Shown piece by piece: positions 11,765-22,480 of a DNA stretch of 64,000 bases (the stretch's first letter is position 1; each line of letters opens with the position of its first letter). The stretch lies in assembly GCA_014529385.2 (NCBI GenBank), contig CM043965.1, positions 11,336,412 to 11,400,411 of the forward strand, read 5' to 3'. The DNA comes from Adiantum capillus-veneris. Lineage: Eukaryota > Streptophyta > Polypodiopsida > Polypodiales > Pteridaceae. The position numbers and the translations under genes are program-made. The notes beneath the pieces were generated by a model. That model had not been told where the DNA came from, ran no database searches, and saw only the letters and a program-made list of their open reading frames with translations.

Positions 11765-13995
11765 TCATTGCCCACCCCCTCGTTGAGCATTCTTGCTCAA
11801 CCGCAACATTATTTAGGTAAAATAAGTATGTATAGAGAGAATGATATAAAATAGAGCTATAGACTGCATAAGAAAAATGATAGTGGCTATATAGATAGGT
11901 TAGATATAGAGAGAAAAGCATCTGCTAATCCATCACCCGCCAGGGTCAAATGGAAAGCTCACAGCTTCCCCAATCATAGTGTAAAGTCCACCTGGATCAA
12001 AAGCAAAACCATGGCTGTGGCCATCCACCTGTAAAGCATGTAGCTTCAAGTCTTCCTTTACACTTGTAGGCCAATAGATAGGCCATCCTTCCAGCTCTTC
12101 ATAGCATGGAGCTTTGTCACCCTGCATCCATAAGTCTTTCTGTCAACCATAAGCATACTTTCGACCACTTGAAGCATCGGTACCATAAACCACTAGCATG
12201 CCATCCGCTATAGAACCATCCATATCATCATCTTTATCACATGAGCATTGAAACTTGCATAGTACACCTTGCAAAGCAACCTGCAAAATAGCGTAGCTAT
12301 CAATAGCATAACATGAAGCAACAATACCCTTCCACTAGGGTCCACCTGCTGCATAGCCAAGCAAACTTTATCCCTTTGTAAACCTGTATCCAAACCCTCC
12401 GTAAACGGCACCCAGGCCCCCTTCTCATACTCTAGAACATGACCTACTAGAGCAACAACCTGTTCTTCAAACACCTTATCACCTGCAAGTTTGGAACCTT
12501 CCTTATTGCATGGAGCCCCTTCTCATACTCCAGAACATGACCTGCTAGAGAAACAACCTGTTCTTCAAACACCTTATCACCTGCAAGGTTGGCACCTTCC
12601 TTATTTCATGGAGCCTCACTCTCATAGGCTGCACCTGTATTAGCTTCCATAGAGTCATCTGCTGGAGCTAACTCTCCACGGCTACATACAAACTTTGAAA
12701 CTTCAAAGCACACCTCGACATGCTCACCAAGGCAAGGTTGCCCCACCCCCTGCATAGCCAAATCACTTCGACATACCTCTGTTTCTGCTTCAAGCTCCTA
12801 CAAGTCACTCTCAAAAACCTGCTCTTCAACTAGGTCTGATGCACAATCAAACCATACCTCTTCCTCCAATATGGACTCACCATCACACGATATTTGATAG
12901 GGGTGCTTGATTGGCAGATTCACACAAGGTGAAACACTATACTTCTCTTAGACCATTAGCTCGCTCGCAGGCAACTCGCATACACTATTCTCCACTTCAT
13001 TCACATAAAAAACATCATAGGTCTCAAACCTGGAAGACCGGGATTCTGTCTCCCACATGCTATCTGTGTCCAAACTGCTGCTAGAGCTTTGAGAACTGCC
13101 GGATTCCTCTTTTGATCTTGCCAATTCTTGGATCACTGCTACCTTCCTCATTGCTGGCTCTAGAACTGGCACCTCTTCTTCAAGGACTTTTACCACCTCG
13201 CTCTCTTGAGTAAGCAAACTGGTGGGCACTCTGAATATACCCCTCTGTATCTTTCGAGCCCTGGTTGGCACTTCTTCTTCCTCTTCTAGCCTAGCATCAA
13301 CTTCATGTGCTTTGACTACATGCATATCAACGAAAAAAGGAGCTTTTACCTCTTCATGCACATTGATCCTTGTGGACTTAGGTCCACTGGCTACCGCAAG
13401 TATAGACTGCAACAATCCTGTCTCCATCTTCTTCTTCATCTTTCAACTCTTTGCTCTGGTGACTCTGACAGCTTCATCATAAGTGCTTGGATCTTCATAC
13501 TCCACTCTCTCACGAACATAGGGATGCAAGCAGGTTAGAAACCTTTCGAGCTTCAAATATTCCGCATTGGTTGCTTGGGTAGCAGCTGCCAAATCCCCCC
13601 AATAAGCTTCAAATTTATCAACAAAAGCATCAAAATTTGTACTTACGCCCTACAGCAAACCTTTGATCTTTGCATCTACTTCCGAGGCCAACACCACCTT
13701 TCGATACCTTTGTAGAAATTGCTCTCGTTATCCGATCCAGTTCTGCTTGTGCACATCTTCTAAGCCATCAAACCAAACTTTTGCTTTACCTTGCAGCACC
13801 AAAGGTAGAGTCCGGAGCTTTGCTTCATCACCTGGCATCCGCAAAACCGTCAGCATAAATAGCTCAAAATCGGCAATCCAATCGTCTCAGCATATTCATC
13901 TCCTTTGAAGACTGGACCAAAATCCTCCTTCATCTTGATTCACGAATACTTTCTTAGGAAGCAATCAGTGGGTCCTCCGTGGGGGCACCACAAGA
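11765..13995 (-). pseudogene. gypsy-Z interior: gag-only non-autonomous LTR element
   Basis: The interior between the two Z LTRs. Next to the right LTR the minus strand has a primer-site-like TGGTGCCCCCACGGAGGA. A gypsy gag follows (about 13950-13430): ELFMLTVLRMPGDEAKLRTL and KAKVWFDGLEDVHKQNW, then broken frames. A 163-codon acidic, Ser-rich frame at 13439-12948 has no recognised domain. Further short frames run to the polypurine tract AACGAGGGGGTGGGCAATGA, which abuts the left LTR at 11764. There is no protease, RT, RNase H or integrase and at 2.2 kb no room for them, so the element must have been mobilised in trans. Its gag block resembles that of the Tat-like element at 61811 (DEAKL..FPLAL.G.A..WF.GLE). 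Confidence 0.75.
12421..12616. repeat. 98-bp tandem duplication in the gypsy-Z interior
   Basis: Units 12421-12518 and 12519-12616 both run from CTTCTCATACTC through AGAACATGACCT, AACAACCTGTTCTTCAAAC and ACCTTATCACCTGCAAG to CATGGAGCC. They differ at only a few sites. Confidence 0.8.
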
Positions 13996-14254
13996 TGGAA
14001 AGGGGGAAATGGAAAAACCACCAGCACATAAACTCGATGCCTCTATATAGCTTAGTGATCTCATAGCACCCCTATCCCCTAGAAAACACACATCCAGATA
14101 CACAATCTGCAAACAACTAATGCCCAATCTTAGACTCAAACATCTCCAACTATATACACGAACAGACCAAGCATATCAACGAGATTCTCGCCTATAACCC
14201 TTTAGATCACCTTCACATCAACAATAGCATTTCAAAATCAACTAACATCCACAC
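13996..14254 (-). repeat. gypsy-Z right LTR, first part
   Basis: From TGGAAAGGGGG at 13996 it matches the reverse complement of 6470-6212. The LTR is interrupted at 14255 by hAT-1. The last 8 bp, ATCCACAC, form the hAT-1 target duplication. Confidence 0.88.
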
Positions 14255-14520
14255 CTAAGTTGCATTATTCATTATTCGGGAGACGTATAATACGCGAATA
14301 ATGGGCGTATTATTCGTTTATCTAAATTATACGGCCGTATTATACGGTGCCGCATCAGCATAAACGGCTAAGCGTATAACTTCTTAGTTTTTCGATCGAA
14401 AAACTTTTCGAACAAAATTATTTTCGAACGAAATTATTTTCGATCAAAAATTATAACGATCGAATATGTTAGTATATATAGCAGCACGCGACAAGCCTCA
14501 CACCATCTTTCACAGTCAGT
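14255..14520 (+). promoter_or_regulatory. hAT-1 left end: terminal repeat, CGTATAA motifs, TATA box
   Basis: After the terminal CTAAGTTGCATT come several CGTATAATACG-like copies, including a palindrome around TACGGCCGTA, then TTCGATCGAAAA-type repeats (14392-14465). A TATA box AGTATATATAGC lies at 14471-14482. About 50 bp on, CCATGTGAGTACT (near 14526) is a strong splice donor, so the transposase probably has an untranslated first exon and a long 5' intron reaching the acceptor near 15501 (GTTTTTACTAG). Confidence 0.6.
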
Positions 14521-14524
14521 TTTC

Positions 14525-15180
14525 CATGTGAGTACTCTCACCAAACGATCAAAAAAGTATTTTTTAATAAAATGAAACAATTTGAATTAAATAAAAATTA
14601 ATATTCAATAGAATTTAAGTTTTGTGATTCAAATTTGTGAATTTGTTTTGAAAAACTTAGTAAATAGTTGAAAGTTTGTATTTTGTGAAGAGTTTAATCT
14701 CTCACCTAATAAAACTGTAATTATAAGAATCACTTGTTAATGTGTTCAATGAATTGACACTTGAAAGTGACTAATAAAAAAAAAGTAAGATATTATCGTT
14801 GTGTGTAGAGTGTACTCTCACATGAGATAATTAGTTTAAAAATATAATTACATAAAAATTAATTATTTTATTTAATTTAAAGATCAATTTTGATGTGTAG
14901 AGATTTTCTCTCACTTCAAAATGAATATAATGAAACAAAATTATATTTTTACGTTTTGTGTAGAGCTATTCACACTGCTATGCTCTCACTAGAGTAAAAA
15001 TTTAGGAAAAACATGTCCAAAAATATTGATATTCTCTTATCTTTATTTGGACTACAAAATCTATCGTACTGTGTGAGAGCATACACATGCTCCCATTGTA
15101 GATAGATAATCGCTTAAAAATCTATGGTAAAGTGTAAGAAATTTCTGTTCGCACTTTACATAGATACGATAATTATCAAG
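14525..15180. repeat. Hairpin-forming GTGTAGAG...CTCTCAC repeats, left side of hAT-1
   Basis: At least six imperfect palindromes of 20-35 bp recur in otherwise AT-rich sequence, for example GTGAAGAGTTTAATCTCTCAC (14686), GTGTAGAGTGTACTCTCAC (14801), GTGTAGAGATTTTCTCTCAC (about 14897), and similar ones near 14957, 15070 and 15124. They lie inside the inferred 5' intron. The same motif class recurs at the right end of the element. Confidence 0.65.
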
Positions 15181-15520
15181 TAATGTAAGTGATTATCGTT
15201 TTGACATTTAAAAATGTCACTTATAGCTCTTGTATGTATAACAATTTATAATGATAATCATTTTAATACTTGATTTAATTGTAATTATTGATTATTGTAA
15301 TGTGTTAAAGCTACAAGCTTGCACTTTATATAAATCGATGCAATTTATATGTAATCCAATGGTATTGTTTTTTTTAATTGTATTTTTGTTCAATCATTGT
15401 TTTTAATTATTTTAATTTCGTTCAATCATTGTTAGTTAAATTAATTTAATGTTTTAATTGATTTTGATTATGAAAATGATCATTGACTTTGTTTTTACTA
15501 GCAAATTACTTTTGTGCATC

Positions 15521-17615
15521 ATGGTGAAAGGACAAGAGTGGAGTTATGTGCATGAGTTGAAAGCTGGGAGAAATACATCTCGAGTTAAATGTAAATCTTG
15601 TGGCCACGAGTTCAGTGGTAATGCAACCAGAATTGAAGAGCATTTATTTAAAGTCCCTGGAAATGTTGAAAAGTGCGGGGCACCACCAAAAGATATTCAT
15701 GAAAAATTTGCCATGTATTCTCACAAAGTAAAGTTGATTCTTGCAGCTAAACATAAAGGTGATGTTTCTAAAGATATTCATGTGAATATTGAACCATCTG
15801 TATGCAATGAGGCAACAGAAGAGGTGTGTACCACTCAAGTAAACGATCAAAGTTCTCAATTAAACCCTCTTCATGGACATGCTTCTACATCAGGAGGACT
15901 TCCTAGCAGAAGAAAATCCGGCAGAGCGTCATCCAATGGACAGACAATGCCTGAAGCATTAGGTAAACAATGGTTTCTTGAGTTGCATTTAAAATGGACA
16001 CAATCATTTGTTGTGTGTGGCATATCGTTCAATGCTATGCACAATCCAATATTTCAAGATGCTTTGATGAGTACAGTCAAAAAAGGATTTGTGCTTCCTG
16101 ACTATAACAAGATGCCAACTGAATATCTTGATAAAGTCAAAGATAGTACTGAAGCCATTCTCAAACGCACAGTTCTAGATTTTGTTCCAGCATATGGATG
16201 CACCATAGCATTGGATGGATGGACTAACTATCAGAAAAAACCTTCAATCAATGTAATGCTTATTAACCCTAGAGGGGCTATGTTCGTGGAAGCAATTGAC
16301 AGCTCATTGAAAGAGAAGACTATCACCTACCTAGCAGGGGTGTATGAGCGTGCATTTGCAAAGGCAGGTGGACCAAAGAATGTGACTGCTATTGTCACAG
16401 ATAATGCGGCCAACTACAAAGGAGTAGGAAGAGCTATTCAAGTCAAGTATCCAGAGATTTCTTGGGTACCATGTGCAACTCACACTTTAAATTTGCTTTT
16501 AAAAGATATTGGTAAAATGGCATGTGTGAAGCAAACTTTATTGGATGCAAATCATGTGGTGAAATTCATTAGAGAGCATCAATTTTTGTATGCTCTTTTT
16601 CGAACCAAGTCACCAAATAAAGCTTTGCAAATATTTTGCGCGACAAAGTTTTCTACGGCATACTATGTTCTTGCTGCTTTGCAAGTGTTGAAGCCTGCAT
16701 TGATGGAAACCTTAGCAGACAGAAGATGGGATGGATGGCTCAGCATGTATCCAAGTTATCAAGAAGCAGATGGTCGATGTGTGCAAATAGTAAACTCGCC
16801 AGTCTTTTGGCGTAATGTAGAAAGAATAGTAACTGTGTCAAAGCCATTTGTAGATCTTTTGAGAGCAGTTGACACAGATTCTTTTATTTTTGGTCGGGTC
16901 TACTGGTATATGTCAGAGGATATACGCAAGCTAAGAGAAAATGTCAGTTTTGGTGCAAAGGATAAAGCTACCATGATTACAATTGTTAACATGCGTTGGG
17001 TGCAGCTGCATACTCCATTGCACGTTGCGGCTTATGTATTGGATCCTAAGTTTCAAATGCATCAGCAATCTGCCAACAAAGAAGTTATGTCCGACTTCAA
17101 AACAGTGTGCTCCCAACTCTTAGGGCATGAAGATGGAAAAACAACTTTTCATTAGCGAGTAGATTATGCCAACAACTGGTATGTTTCAGGATTCGTGGCA
17201 TATAGATGCCATTGGCAAAACAAGTGCACCTTTATGGTGGAAGGAGTATGGTGGAGAGAAATTGGAGTTGCAACACATTGCAGTTAGATTTTTATCAGTA
17301 GCTACATCAAGTGGAATTTGTGAGAGAAACTGGTCAGCATTCGACTTTGTGCACACTAAAAAGCAAAACAAACTTCATACTAAACAGGCTGCTGATTTGG
17401 TGTATGTTTTTTGCAATATGAGACTTATTTATAAGCCTCAAAACATTGCAACTAGAGCCGCTCAAAAGCAATATGGAGTCTTCCAAACGCATGAAGCTAT
17501 TTCTGTAGAAGTTGATGATGATGATGATATGGAATGGGAGATAGTTTCAGAATGCTCAGATATGGACGAAGTAGATGATATGGTTGCAGTTTTTGAAGAT
17601 GGAGATGATTTGTGA
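15521..17615 (+). CDS. hAT-1 transposase (BED finger, DUF659, hATC), one frame break
   Basis: The hAT transposase cuts and pastes the element by recognising its ends. I choose ATG 15521 (MVKGQEWSY), just after a splice acceptor. Residues about 7-52 form a BED finger with C24, C27, H41 and C52. DUF659 and the RNase H-like core follow, with D232 in ALDGWTN and D294 in VTDNAANYK, then PCATHTLNLLLKDIG. The first frame stops at 17153; the second resumes about 10 bp later and carries the C-terminal dimerisation region, with E in GICERNWSAFDFVHTKKQN (17322) and an acidic tail. Joined length is about 690 aa, normal for the family. The break is either a frameshift mutation or an unrecognised intron. 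All three catalytic residues are present. Confidence 0.9.
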
Positions 17616-17696
17616 GAGTACCATTGTAATACTTACTCAACAAGTTTTTGTATATGATGAAAGAAAGTGTTATCTCGTTGTCGTTCACATCAAAAC

Positions 17697-17698
<2 letters not shown>

Positions 17699-17789
<91 letters not shown>
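17699..17789. repeat. (CT)n microsatellite
   Basis: About 90 bp of nearly pure CT repeats just downstream of the hAT-1 transposase stop, between the two convergent transcription units. Confidence 0.97.
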
Positions 17790-17791
<2 letters not shown>

Positions 17792-17956
17792 ACACACATA
17801 TTCACTCACACTCAAATATAAACTGCCGATAATATCTTGTCGAATAAAAATTACATAAAGTCGATGTAGGTTTGAAATTACAACAAGGTTCTGGGAAATT
17901 ACTCAATCGAAAAGAGTTTGATATAATTTTGAGATTACAAAAATCTTTTGAGTGAC

Positions 17957-18719
17957 TTATGAGTTTGATAGATTTGTTATAAGTTCGTCTATGGTAAAAT
18001 CTGTAATTCCTAGCTCAGGGGATAGTTGAGCAACATCTTTATGTGAAGAGGTAGTATCATCTGGCAAAGGTCCATACAATGATTCATATCCTTGAAGCTT
18101 TGCTTGTGCATCACTTAACTCTATTTCAAGCTCAAGAATAGGTCCACGAAGCATGTCCGGTGTTTCTCCTTGGCTAGCAAGGTCTTTTCCTTGGCTGGCT
18201 AATTCAGTCAATGTTTCTGACTCTTCAGGAAGTAAAACAATAGGACGCTTGTGAGGAGGCATTGGATTATTTTCATTGCGTGCTGCCACCTTTTCTGCAA
18301 TGTGTCCACGTCCAACGCCAGCGGTGCCTGGATGATTTGACCAATCCACTCTCTTCAGCAAAACATATCGAACATAACATTGATGGATAAATTAAATTGC
18401 TACTTGGTTGTTGTTTGGTAGGAATCTATCTTGGCGTATAAACCTTTGCAGCAATACACGTGCCAATCCTTTATGTTGCAAATCAGAGAGCTTTAACGGA
18501 GCTGTATCTTTTGCATTGCCACTTATTTGAAATAGTTGATGGCGTACAAAGTGATTAGGGCAAAGCTTTTTTCACTCTTTAAGGGTTAATGGTTCGCCCT
18601 GCAGCTCAGATTAATCTTCTTCAATGTTGGCAATAGTAGAAAGATCTGCTTGTCCACATCTAACTTGTTCTTCTTTAAAAATTGTATGAGCTTCCGCGTG
18701 GTTGAGTTCTTCTTCCATA
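17957..18719 (-). CDS. hAT-1 third gene, unrecognised acidic protein (interrupted)
   Basis: Not recognised. ATG 18719 starts MEEELNHAEAHTIFKEEQV. The frame is broken by stops near 18614 and 18568 and again near 18395, then a clean 134-codon run (18361-17957) follows: RVDWSNHPGTAGVGRGHIAE, NNPMPPHKRPIVLLPEE, and a helical LELEIELSDAQAKLQGYESL segment. It sits downstream of the kinase on the same strand, in the position occupied in hAT-2 by the RING-H2 gene, but I see no RING cysteines. The breaks may be introns or decay. It may instead be 3' exons of the kinase gene. Confidence 0.5.
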
Positions 18720-18975
18720 TCTGCATATCAGGTGAACATGTCATTACTTTTAAATACCCATTCAATTAATTTGACATTGGACAGTATATCGAATGAAAAA
18801 AATAGAATTTTTGTTCAATTAAACATATAATTAAATCTGACACCAAAAGTAAAACAATGATGAAATCATGAGATTTTGTTTTCATTAATCATTAGCTGAT
18901 CGTAAGCCAGATGTCATTACAATGTTGTAACCCACCCCATGGGCACCATTTAAACATAAGGAGAGATCAAACGCA

Positions 18976-20294
18976 TTAGGCCGGGTTTTGGGGTGAACAC
19001 GCTTGCTCAAGATAAGCAAGTACATTACTCAAAAAATGTCTCTTGCTTTGTTCTTGGGGCTCTGGTAAGCACTTCAAAATGCGTTTACATGTATGACACA
19101 TGGAATAAATATCCATAGCTTTGGTCCAGGAGGGAGGATTACTAGATATACATTCAGAGGCTGCCCATGGATAATCTCTCTCATATTGTTTTGTAGTTTC
19201 TATCTGCATATCGCGTAGAGGAGGAAAACCGGATACTGTCGTATTTGTTTTGGTGCATGAACCCCAATCCACAATGCCGGCATAAACACCTTTTTCGCCA
19301 AAATGCAGCATCATATTGTGAGAGTGTAAATCATTGTGGAGGTAGTTATGCGTATGTATACACTTCAGAGTTTGGAGGAGAGCATTGATGATCTGCAAAA
19401 TATTCTCCTGGAATAGCTCTACTGTTCCTGCAGTGAGTACGTAATCGCGAATGACAGGCTGGCTGCCGTCTGCAGTGCATTATTTGATCCATTGCTCCAC
19501 ATGGCCGCCATTCCAAAATCGTGAAATAAGCATTGGTCGCTCCACGTGGTGCACCATGGCAAGAGGGTAGATAATACCTCGATGTGAAATATCCAAAATT
19601 GTTGCTTCGTCTTTGACCTGTTGCTCCATGGTGGGCCCATGTAAGTGTACTTTGAACACTTTTGCAGCATACACTTGATCTTTGAAATCGGGATGTGTGA
19701 CACCCACACGCTTCACATATGCCCATCTTCCCTCTCCCAGCTGTGGAGCTTGGATATTGAAGACGGCTGTGTCGGGTAAAATGTGTAAAATAGGTGGTAG
19801 CTGAGAGAGGTCTAATGTAGCAACGGATGATGTTGTAGGCTCTATTCTAAGAATGATTTCTGGTTCAACAGCAGCTTCAGAAGAGCTGTCTTCCACTCTT
19901 GCATGCTTTGCTGCTCTTTCTAACTTTTCCTTGCTCTTGAACTCCGTGTAAATCTGTTGCACAAGATGTATGCGTTCAGCTATGTTTGGCAAGGAAGTAA
20001 TTGCAGGATTTTTTAGTGCTTGAAAGGTTTTCATGATCTGTCCAATGGTTTGTTTGACCATGTTTACTAAAGCACCTGATGTCAGGAGGGCTATGTCAAA
20101 AATAGCTGGTGCAAATCTGCCTGGAGCTGCTCAAACACAGACTTGATCAGACTCTCTATAAGCTGATAAAAATGCTCCGGAGCGATAGGGTTTAAACAAC
20201 GCCTAATCTCTGCCTCTGACGTGTAATGAAAGTGTCTCACAATCACTTCGAAGATGAACTTTCGTTGATGTTTCGCTAGCTTCGTGTCTGCCAT
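18976..20294 (-). CDS. hAT-1 protein kinase (atypical HND/DWG), cargo gene
   Basis: ATG 20294 (MADTKLAKHQRKFIF) lies 2 bp inside a splice acceptor (TTTGTCATATAG), giving a helical N-terminal segment that stops at 20091. From 20061 one frame runs to 18976 with a single in-frame TAA at 19482-19480. Kinase features in order: glycine loop LGEGRWAYVKRV, ATP lysine in YAAKVFK, alpha-C glutamate in KDEATILDISH, catalytic loop YLHNDLHSHNMML (Asp at 19330-19332), metal-binding IVDWGSC (19261-19269, D-W-G for D-F-G), and PSWTKAMDIYSM in the C-lobe. The H-x-D-L-H loop and DWG set it apart from the plant receptor kinases I know. Inserted-element boundaries enclose it fully. It is convergent to the transposase. 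Whether it is still expressed is unknown. Confidence 0.82.
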
Positions 20295-20519
20295 ATCTAT
20301 ATGACAAAATTATAAATTAAGAATCTTACGAAAAGATTGTACACCATAGTAACATAGTTATTATATAATGAGTGTTAACCCTATATATATTAAATGATGA
20401 TACAAATTTATTAAAACATATTAAATTATTACAAATTAAAGAAAATCTTATGATTACAAACCACATTGTGCGAATCGACCATGAAAATTAAATGAGAGAG
20501 AGAGAGAGAAACAGGCCAG

Positions 20520-21600
20520 GAGTGTGAGATTCTCTCAGCACAAGAACTGGAACCTGCTATGTGAAGAAGTGTGAGATGATGAAAGAAATTACATCTAAAG
20601 GGTTGGAAAATCATACATGTGAACAGCTCAGCTAGTGTGAGATATTCTCAACACAAGTCTTGGATGCTGTTGTAAAATAGATTGATAGTTTTTATCAATC
20701 AAATCCCTGATAAAGTGTGTGGAACTCACAACACAACTATCAGCGGATAAATTAACAATTGCAGATGTAAGTTACCTATCGTATGTGTTTACGTCCAAAA
20801 CAACACCAAGTCATTTAATGATGAAAAATGATGTTCTTTTGGAATATGAAAACACACGAGTAACCAGTATGTCACATTAAGATGAAGAGGGCATGAAAAT
20901 ATGCATCTCTTCACTCTTAATATAACGAGTGGTAACGCTTGTGTTTCTATGTAACACATATGACAGAAAAACTTAATCTAAAATTGTAAATTTTATAAGC
21001 TATTTCTAATGGAGTGTGTGGAATGCACAACACAACCATCAACAAACAGCTCAAAAGTCTCAAATGTAAATCAGTTGTTGTATATATCTACATTCAGAGT
21101 AACACCAAGTCATCTGCTGATGAACAATGATGTTACTACAGAAATAGAAGCACAAAAATAACGAAAGTGGCATTAAGATGAAGAGGGCATAAAGTATGCA
21201 TCTCTACACTCTTAAAATGACGAACGTTAATCTTTGTGCTTCTATGTAAAATAATCAATAATAATTTACTTTAAGATTGTTAATTTTATAGGCCACTCTG
21301 AAGTGAGAGGTGTAGCATCATGCCTACTACACTCCACAAGTCAACCTCTAATCCTAACTCATCTCTATGGTGAGAGATATACTACTACACCATACGAGTG
21401 AGAATCTAAATTTACCCTAAGCCTTCCCTGGAGTGAGTTATATAACTACACACCATGGAAGGAAACTATATTCTACACACCTCTGGAGTGAGCCATATGG
21501 CGACACACCACGAAGTGGCCTACGACCTGCAAGCCAACTTTGTGGTGAGAGCCGAAACTACTGCACCACACAAGTCTGGCACAACACAAAAAAAGTTAGT
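20520..21600. repeat. Hairpin-like GTGAG...CTACAC repeats, right side of hAT-1
   Basis: Short imperfect palindromes and repeats recur: TGTGAGATTCTCTCAGCAC (20526), GTGTGAGATATTCTCAACAC (20635), GTGTGTGGAACTCACAACAC (20717), a similar copy at 21014, and five GTGAG...ACTACAC units at 21302-21575. Two larger related blocks (about 20717-20945 and 21014-21245) share ACACCAAGTCAT, a GATGAA.AATGATGTT run and TAAGATGAAGAGGGCAT.  These would lie in the 5' intron of the minus-strand kinase gene. Confidence 0.6.
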
Positions 21601-21624
21601 ATTTATTGAAAATTAAAAAAATAT

Positions 21625-21886
21625 ACCTGAAAACTGCTATAAACCGAAGAGGTTGTCGCTATCTGCTAATCTCTCAAAGGCTCCAAGCTCCCCAAACTCC
21701 AAAAAAGTCCACAATGCTTTTCCATCGAATACGGCGACGATTGTATATATATACAATTTTTCGATCAAAAAATATCTCGATCGAAAACTGTTTTATACGG
21801 ATATTTGGTAATTATTCGGAAATACGTCGTATATTGACGTTTTATATGTATATTTTTTGTTATACGGGCGTATAAATGCAACATAG
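21625..21886 (-). promoter_or_regulatory. hAT-1 right end: TATA box, splice donor, terminal repeat
   Basis: Mirror image of the left end. Read on minus: the terminus CTATGTTGCATTTATACG, CGTATAA-like motifs, TCGATCGAGATA and TTGATCGAAAAATTG, then the TATA box GTATATATATAC (21754-21743), and about 110 bp on TTTTCAG|GTATATTT, a good splice donor near 21630. This would drive the kinase gene inward with a long 5' intron ending at the acceptor next to 20294. Confidence 0.6.
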
Positions 21887-22127
21887 ATCCACACTGTATT
21901 GCAGAATCTCTAACATTCATCTATTCCGGCTAAGCTTGCACCCAATATATGCATCTAACACCAGTAAACGCTTCGATATCAATGTCCTTCACTGCATTCA
22001 CATAGAAGGCACCAACACAAGAAACCATATGAGTCCATGAGATCATCATAAGCATGAGAGTACGATAGGAGATTAACACAATTGGTAGAGAAACCTATGC
22101 AATTATCAGTACTAAATCCTTTAAAAT
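21887..22127 (-). repeat. gypsy-Z right LTR, second part (between the two hAT elements)
   Basis: Matches the reverse complement of 6219-5977. It begins with the second copy of ATCCACAC and ends with TTTAAAAT, the left member of the hAT-2 target duplication. Confidence 0.88.
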
Positions 22128-22219
22128 CAGGGATTTTAATTACACGATGACGCATTTTGTTAAATGTTAATTATTGTTGTTATTATCACTATTTTTTTCA
22201 TGTTAATAACATATCTAAT

Positions 22220-22440
22220 GTCATGACCTACGAAAACCGGTAGAAAATGTAGAACCGGCGGGACAACCAACAATCTCGGCAGGCCCGGCGGGACAAGCAA
22301 GAATCCCGTCGGACCCGTCATGTTCCCCCTCCATATTGGCGGCTCTATATAACCCTGTAGTAGACATCATATCACATCACCTCTTCCTCTAAATTTGGTC
22401 ATCCTTTAAAATTCAGAAGAAAAACTAAAGGTAAAAAAAT
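22220..22440 (+). promoter_or_regulatory. hAT-2 left promoter region
   Basis: Copies of (A/C)CCGGCGGGACA at about 22253, 22286 and a variant CCCGTCGGA at 22306 precede the TATA box CTATATAACC at 22345. About 85 bp downstream, AACTAAAG|GTAAAAAAA is a plausible splice donor (near 22430). A strong acceptor, TATTGCAG, is at 23359-23366, so the 151-bp array lies in an inferred 5' intron. Confidence 0.55.
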
Positions 22441-22480
22441 GAATAGTCTTAAAGAAAAATTAAAACTTAATGTAACTCTC

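Larger units (their letters stand above)
14255..21886 (+). mobile_element. hAT-1: hAT transposon carrying transposase, protein kinase and a third ORF
   Basis: The element is flanked by perfect 8-bp duplications ATCCACAC (14247-14254 and 21887-21894). Termini are CTAAGTTGCATT and, inverted, CTATGTTGCATT. The empty site is present once in the sister Z LTR at 6212-6219, which proves that the whole 7.6 kb arrived as an insertion. It holds a transposase gene on plus and, convergent, a kinase gene and a smaller ORF on minus. Both subterminal regions share CGTATAA-type and TTCGATCGAAAA motifs and a TATA box facing inward. Confidence 0.93.

Noticed and set aside
17575-17858. Open frames with long Ser-Leu repeats
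   Set aside because: Translation of the (CT)n microsatellite.
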